A stretch of DNA of 7,314 nt, taken from Deltaproteobacteria bacterium (lineage in GTDB: Bacteria; Myxococcota; B64-G9). The position numbers and the translations under genes are program-made. The notes below the pieces were generated by a model. The model was not told where the DNA came from. It ran no database searches and saw only the letters and a program-made list of their open reading frames with translations. The stretch covers positions 1 through 7,314 of the forward strand of contig QMME01000199.1 in the NCBI GenBank assembly GCA_003647095.1. Reading direction: 5' to 3'. Positions 6,162-7,314 of the stretch are shown piece by piece. The number at the start of each line of letters is the position of its first letter. Position 1 is the first letter of the stretch.

Positions 6162-7314
6162 AGGCCTGGCTGGTAATACCGCCGGTAGTGGTGCTGTTCG
6201 GGGCGGCCTGCATACCCGGGCCGGCCGATCCCTCGCCCCCGCCGGGAGCCCTGGCTGAAGGGGTGGTGGAGCTGGCCCGCAGCAGCGAGGCCCTGGATGG
6301 CCTGGTCCTGGAATCCTTGCAGGAGTCCGCCAGCGACGAGATATCCCTGACCCTGGCGGAGCTGGACGGCCAGGCCGGAGAGGTGGAGTTTTTCCTGCCG
6401 GCACAAACCATGACGGCGCGGCTGCTGGGCCTGGAGTTCCTGCCGGGCCCGGATGCCTGGATGGTTGCCGGAAGCATGGAAGTGGCCGGCCTGGATGCCC
6501 GGGTCGGCTATTCCCTGGCCGGGGGCGGCAGCGGCGAATGCCGGCTGCGGGTGAACGTTCCCCTGCGGGATATTCATTTCCAGCTGGAGGCGAGCCCGGA
6601 CACACCTTCCCTGGATGTGGGCCCGGCCGAGGTAGACGGGGAACGAACCGGCATCGAACTGGAACCCGGTTGCCCGCTGGCCGATCTTCCGGTGTTCGCG
6701 GAACAGCTGGCGGCGGCCGTGGTCCAGGCCGGCAACCTGGGTGCACAGCAACTGGCCGGGCGGGTGGCCCAGGCCCTGGCAACCGTGTTGGGAGCCAGCG
6801 GTAATTGGAACGGTACCGTCAGCGCGGCCTGGTCGGCATCTGGCTGGGACGGGGGGCTGGGTTACAGCATCTCGGCCGGGGCCGCTTCCCTGTGGCTGGG
6901 TGCGCAGGCGGCCGGGACGCGGTTTACGGGTGGCTTCTGGTCACAACCATCTGCCTGCCTGCCGGCCGGAACAATCGACCTGCCGGCCCAGCCGCTGGAG
7001 CCCGTGGATCTCGACTCCCTGCTGGCCGGCCAGGGGCAGGCGGTGGCCGCCCTGGCCGTCAGCGACGGCTTCGTGGCCCAGGCGGTGGTGGCTGCCTGGC
7101 GGGCCGGCCTGTTCTGCCGTGCCCCGGAAGCCGGAGCCTGCCCCGGGCTGCAGCTGGAGGAGTGGCTGCCGTCGGCCGTTTCCTGGGCCGGCCGCGAGAC
7201 CAGGTTGCTGCTGGCTACCGAGGCGGCACCCCTGGTCGAGCTGGCCGGCAGCAATCCCCAGGGAGCGTTGCCGGCGGTGGAAGTATCCTGGCCGGAAGTG
7301 CGCTTCGATTTCTA
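6158..7314 (+). CDS. Lipoprotein, possibly TULIP/BPI-like (3' partial)
   Basis: The frame is open from ATG 6158 to the right edge (385 residues, no stop), so the gene is truncated by the window. GGAGGG at 6147-6152 sits 5 bases from the ATG, which overlaps the upstream stop as ATGA. Residues 1-17 form a signal sequence (K2, hydrophobic core) and G-A-A-C18 is a convincing lipobox. A Pro-rich spacer (19-30) follows, then alternating beta-rich and amphipathic segments. Residues 301-320, 'VSDGFVAQAVVAAWRAGLFC', followed by about 348-385, with 'LLLATEAAPLVEL' and 'VEVSWPEVRFDF', resemble the hallmark order of the second BPI/TULIP domain (a V-S-x-x-x-x-N-x-A helix, a variable loop, then paired strands). 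TULIP proteins hold lipids in a hydrophobic groove, so an envelope lipid-binding or transfer role is possible but unproven. Cysteines at 128, 172, 267, 320 and 328 may pair. Family assignment is tentative; coding status is firm. Confidence 0.8.
   Translation, partial: MKAWLVIPPVVVLFGAACIPGPADPSPPPGALAEGVVELARSSEALDGLVLESLQESASDEISLTLAELDGQAGEVEFFLPAQTMTARLLGLEFLPGPDAWMVAGSMEVAGLDARVGYSLAGGGSGECRLRVNVPLRDIHFQLEASPDTPSLDVGPAEVDGERTGIELEPGCPLADLPVFAEQLAAAVVQAGNLGAQQLAGRVAQALATVLGASGNWNGTVSAAWSASGWDGGLGYSISAGAASLWLGAQAAGTRFTGGFWSQPSACLPAGTIDLPAQPLEPVDLDSLLAGQGQAVAALAVSDGFVAQAVVAAWRAGLFCRAPEAGACPGLQLEEWLPSAVSWAGRETRLLLATEAAPLVELAGSNPQGALPAVEVSWPEVRFDF

Noticed and set aside
5700..6782. Two long minus-strand frames (also 5915-6751) near the right side
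   Set aside because: One is Pro/Gly/Arg-rich low-complexity. Both are antisense to the second propeller gene and the overlapping lipoprotein gene, which have signal peptides, ribosome sites and ATGA coupling.

Overview
The window is GC-rich apart from one lower-GC block. It encodes a run of exported, mostly lipid-anchored proteins. Features of the proteins suggest an uncultured member of the Myxococcota or former Deltaproteobacteria: Cys modules of the C-x-x-D-x-D-C type directly after the lipid anchor, 'DAGG' linkers, low-complexity Pro/Gly/Asp linkers and a TTG start. This lineage call is inferred from style only; there is no rRNA or marker gene here.

Layout from left to right. (1) 1-1287 (+) is the 3' part of a lipoprotein with a Cys module, a DPGPG tandem-repeat linker and what looks like four copies of a roughly 75-90 residue module. 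(2) 1288-1489 is an intergenic region with a short direct repeat, a weak terminator-like hairpin, a good sigma70-like promoter and a GC hairpin next to the ribosome binding site. (3) 1490-3619 (+) is a 709-residue secreted protein: a stalk with about 43 cysteines, then a putative seven-bladed beta-propeller with a second Cys module inserted between blades 3 and 4. (4) 3620-4860 is a 1241-bp mobile element of lower GC, bounded by perfect 22-bp inverted repeats. It carries one minus-strand gene for a REP-associated (Y1/HUH) transposase. (5) 4902-6161 (+) is a smaller relative of gene 2: a short Cys module plus seven propeller-like repeats. (6) 6158-7314 (+) overlaps it by ATGA and encodes a lipoprotein that runs off the right edge. 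It has no stop in the window, and its C-terminal part resembles TULIP/BPI-like lipid-binding domains.

Reading. If the mobile element is removed, the stop of the large propeller protein lies only about 41 bp from the TTG start of the second one. The three plus-strand genes at 1490-7314 therefore look like one former operon, propeller - propeller - lipid-binding-like lipoprotein, driven by the promoter near 1407-1436 and now split by the insertion. Their common theme is envelope-anchored proteins with a disulphide-rich base and repeat-built binding domains. No enzymatic active site was recognised in any of the four non-transposase proteins. A surface or periplasmic binding role is an inference; the ligand is unknown.
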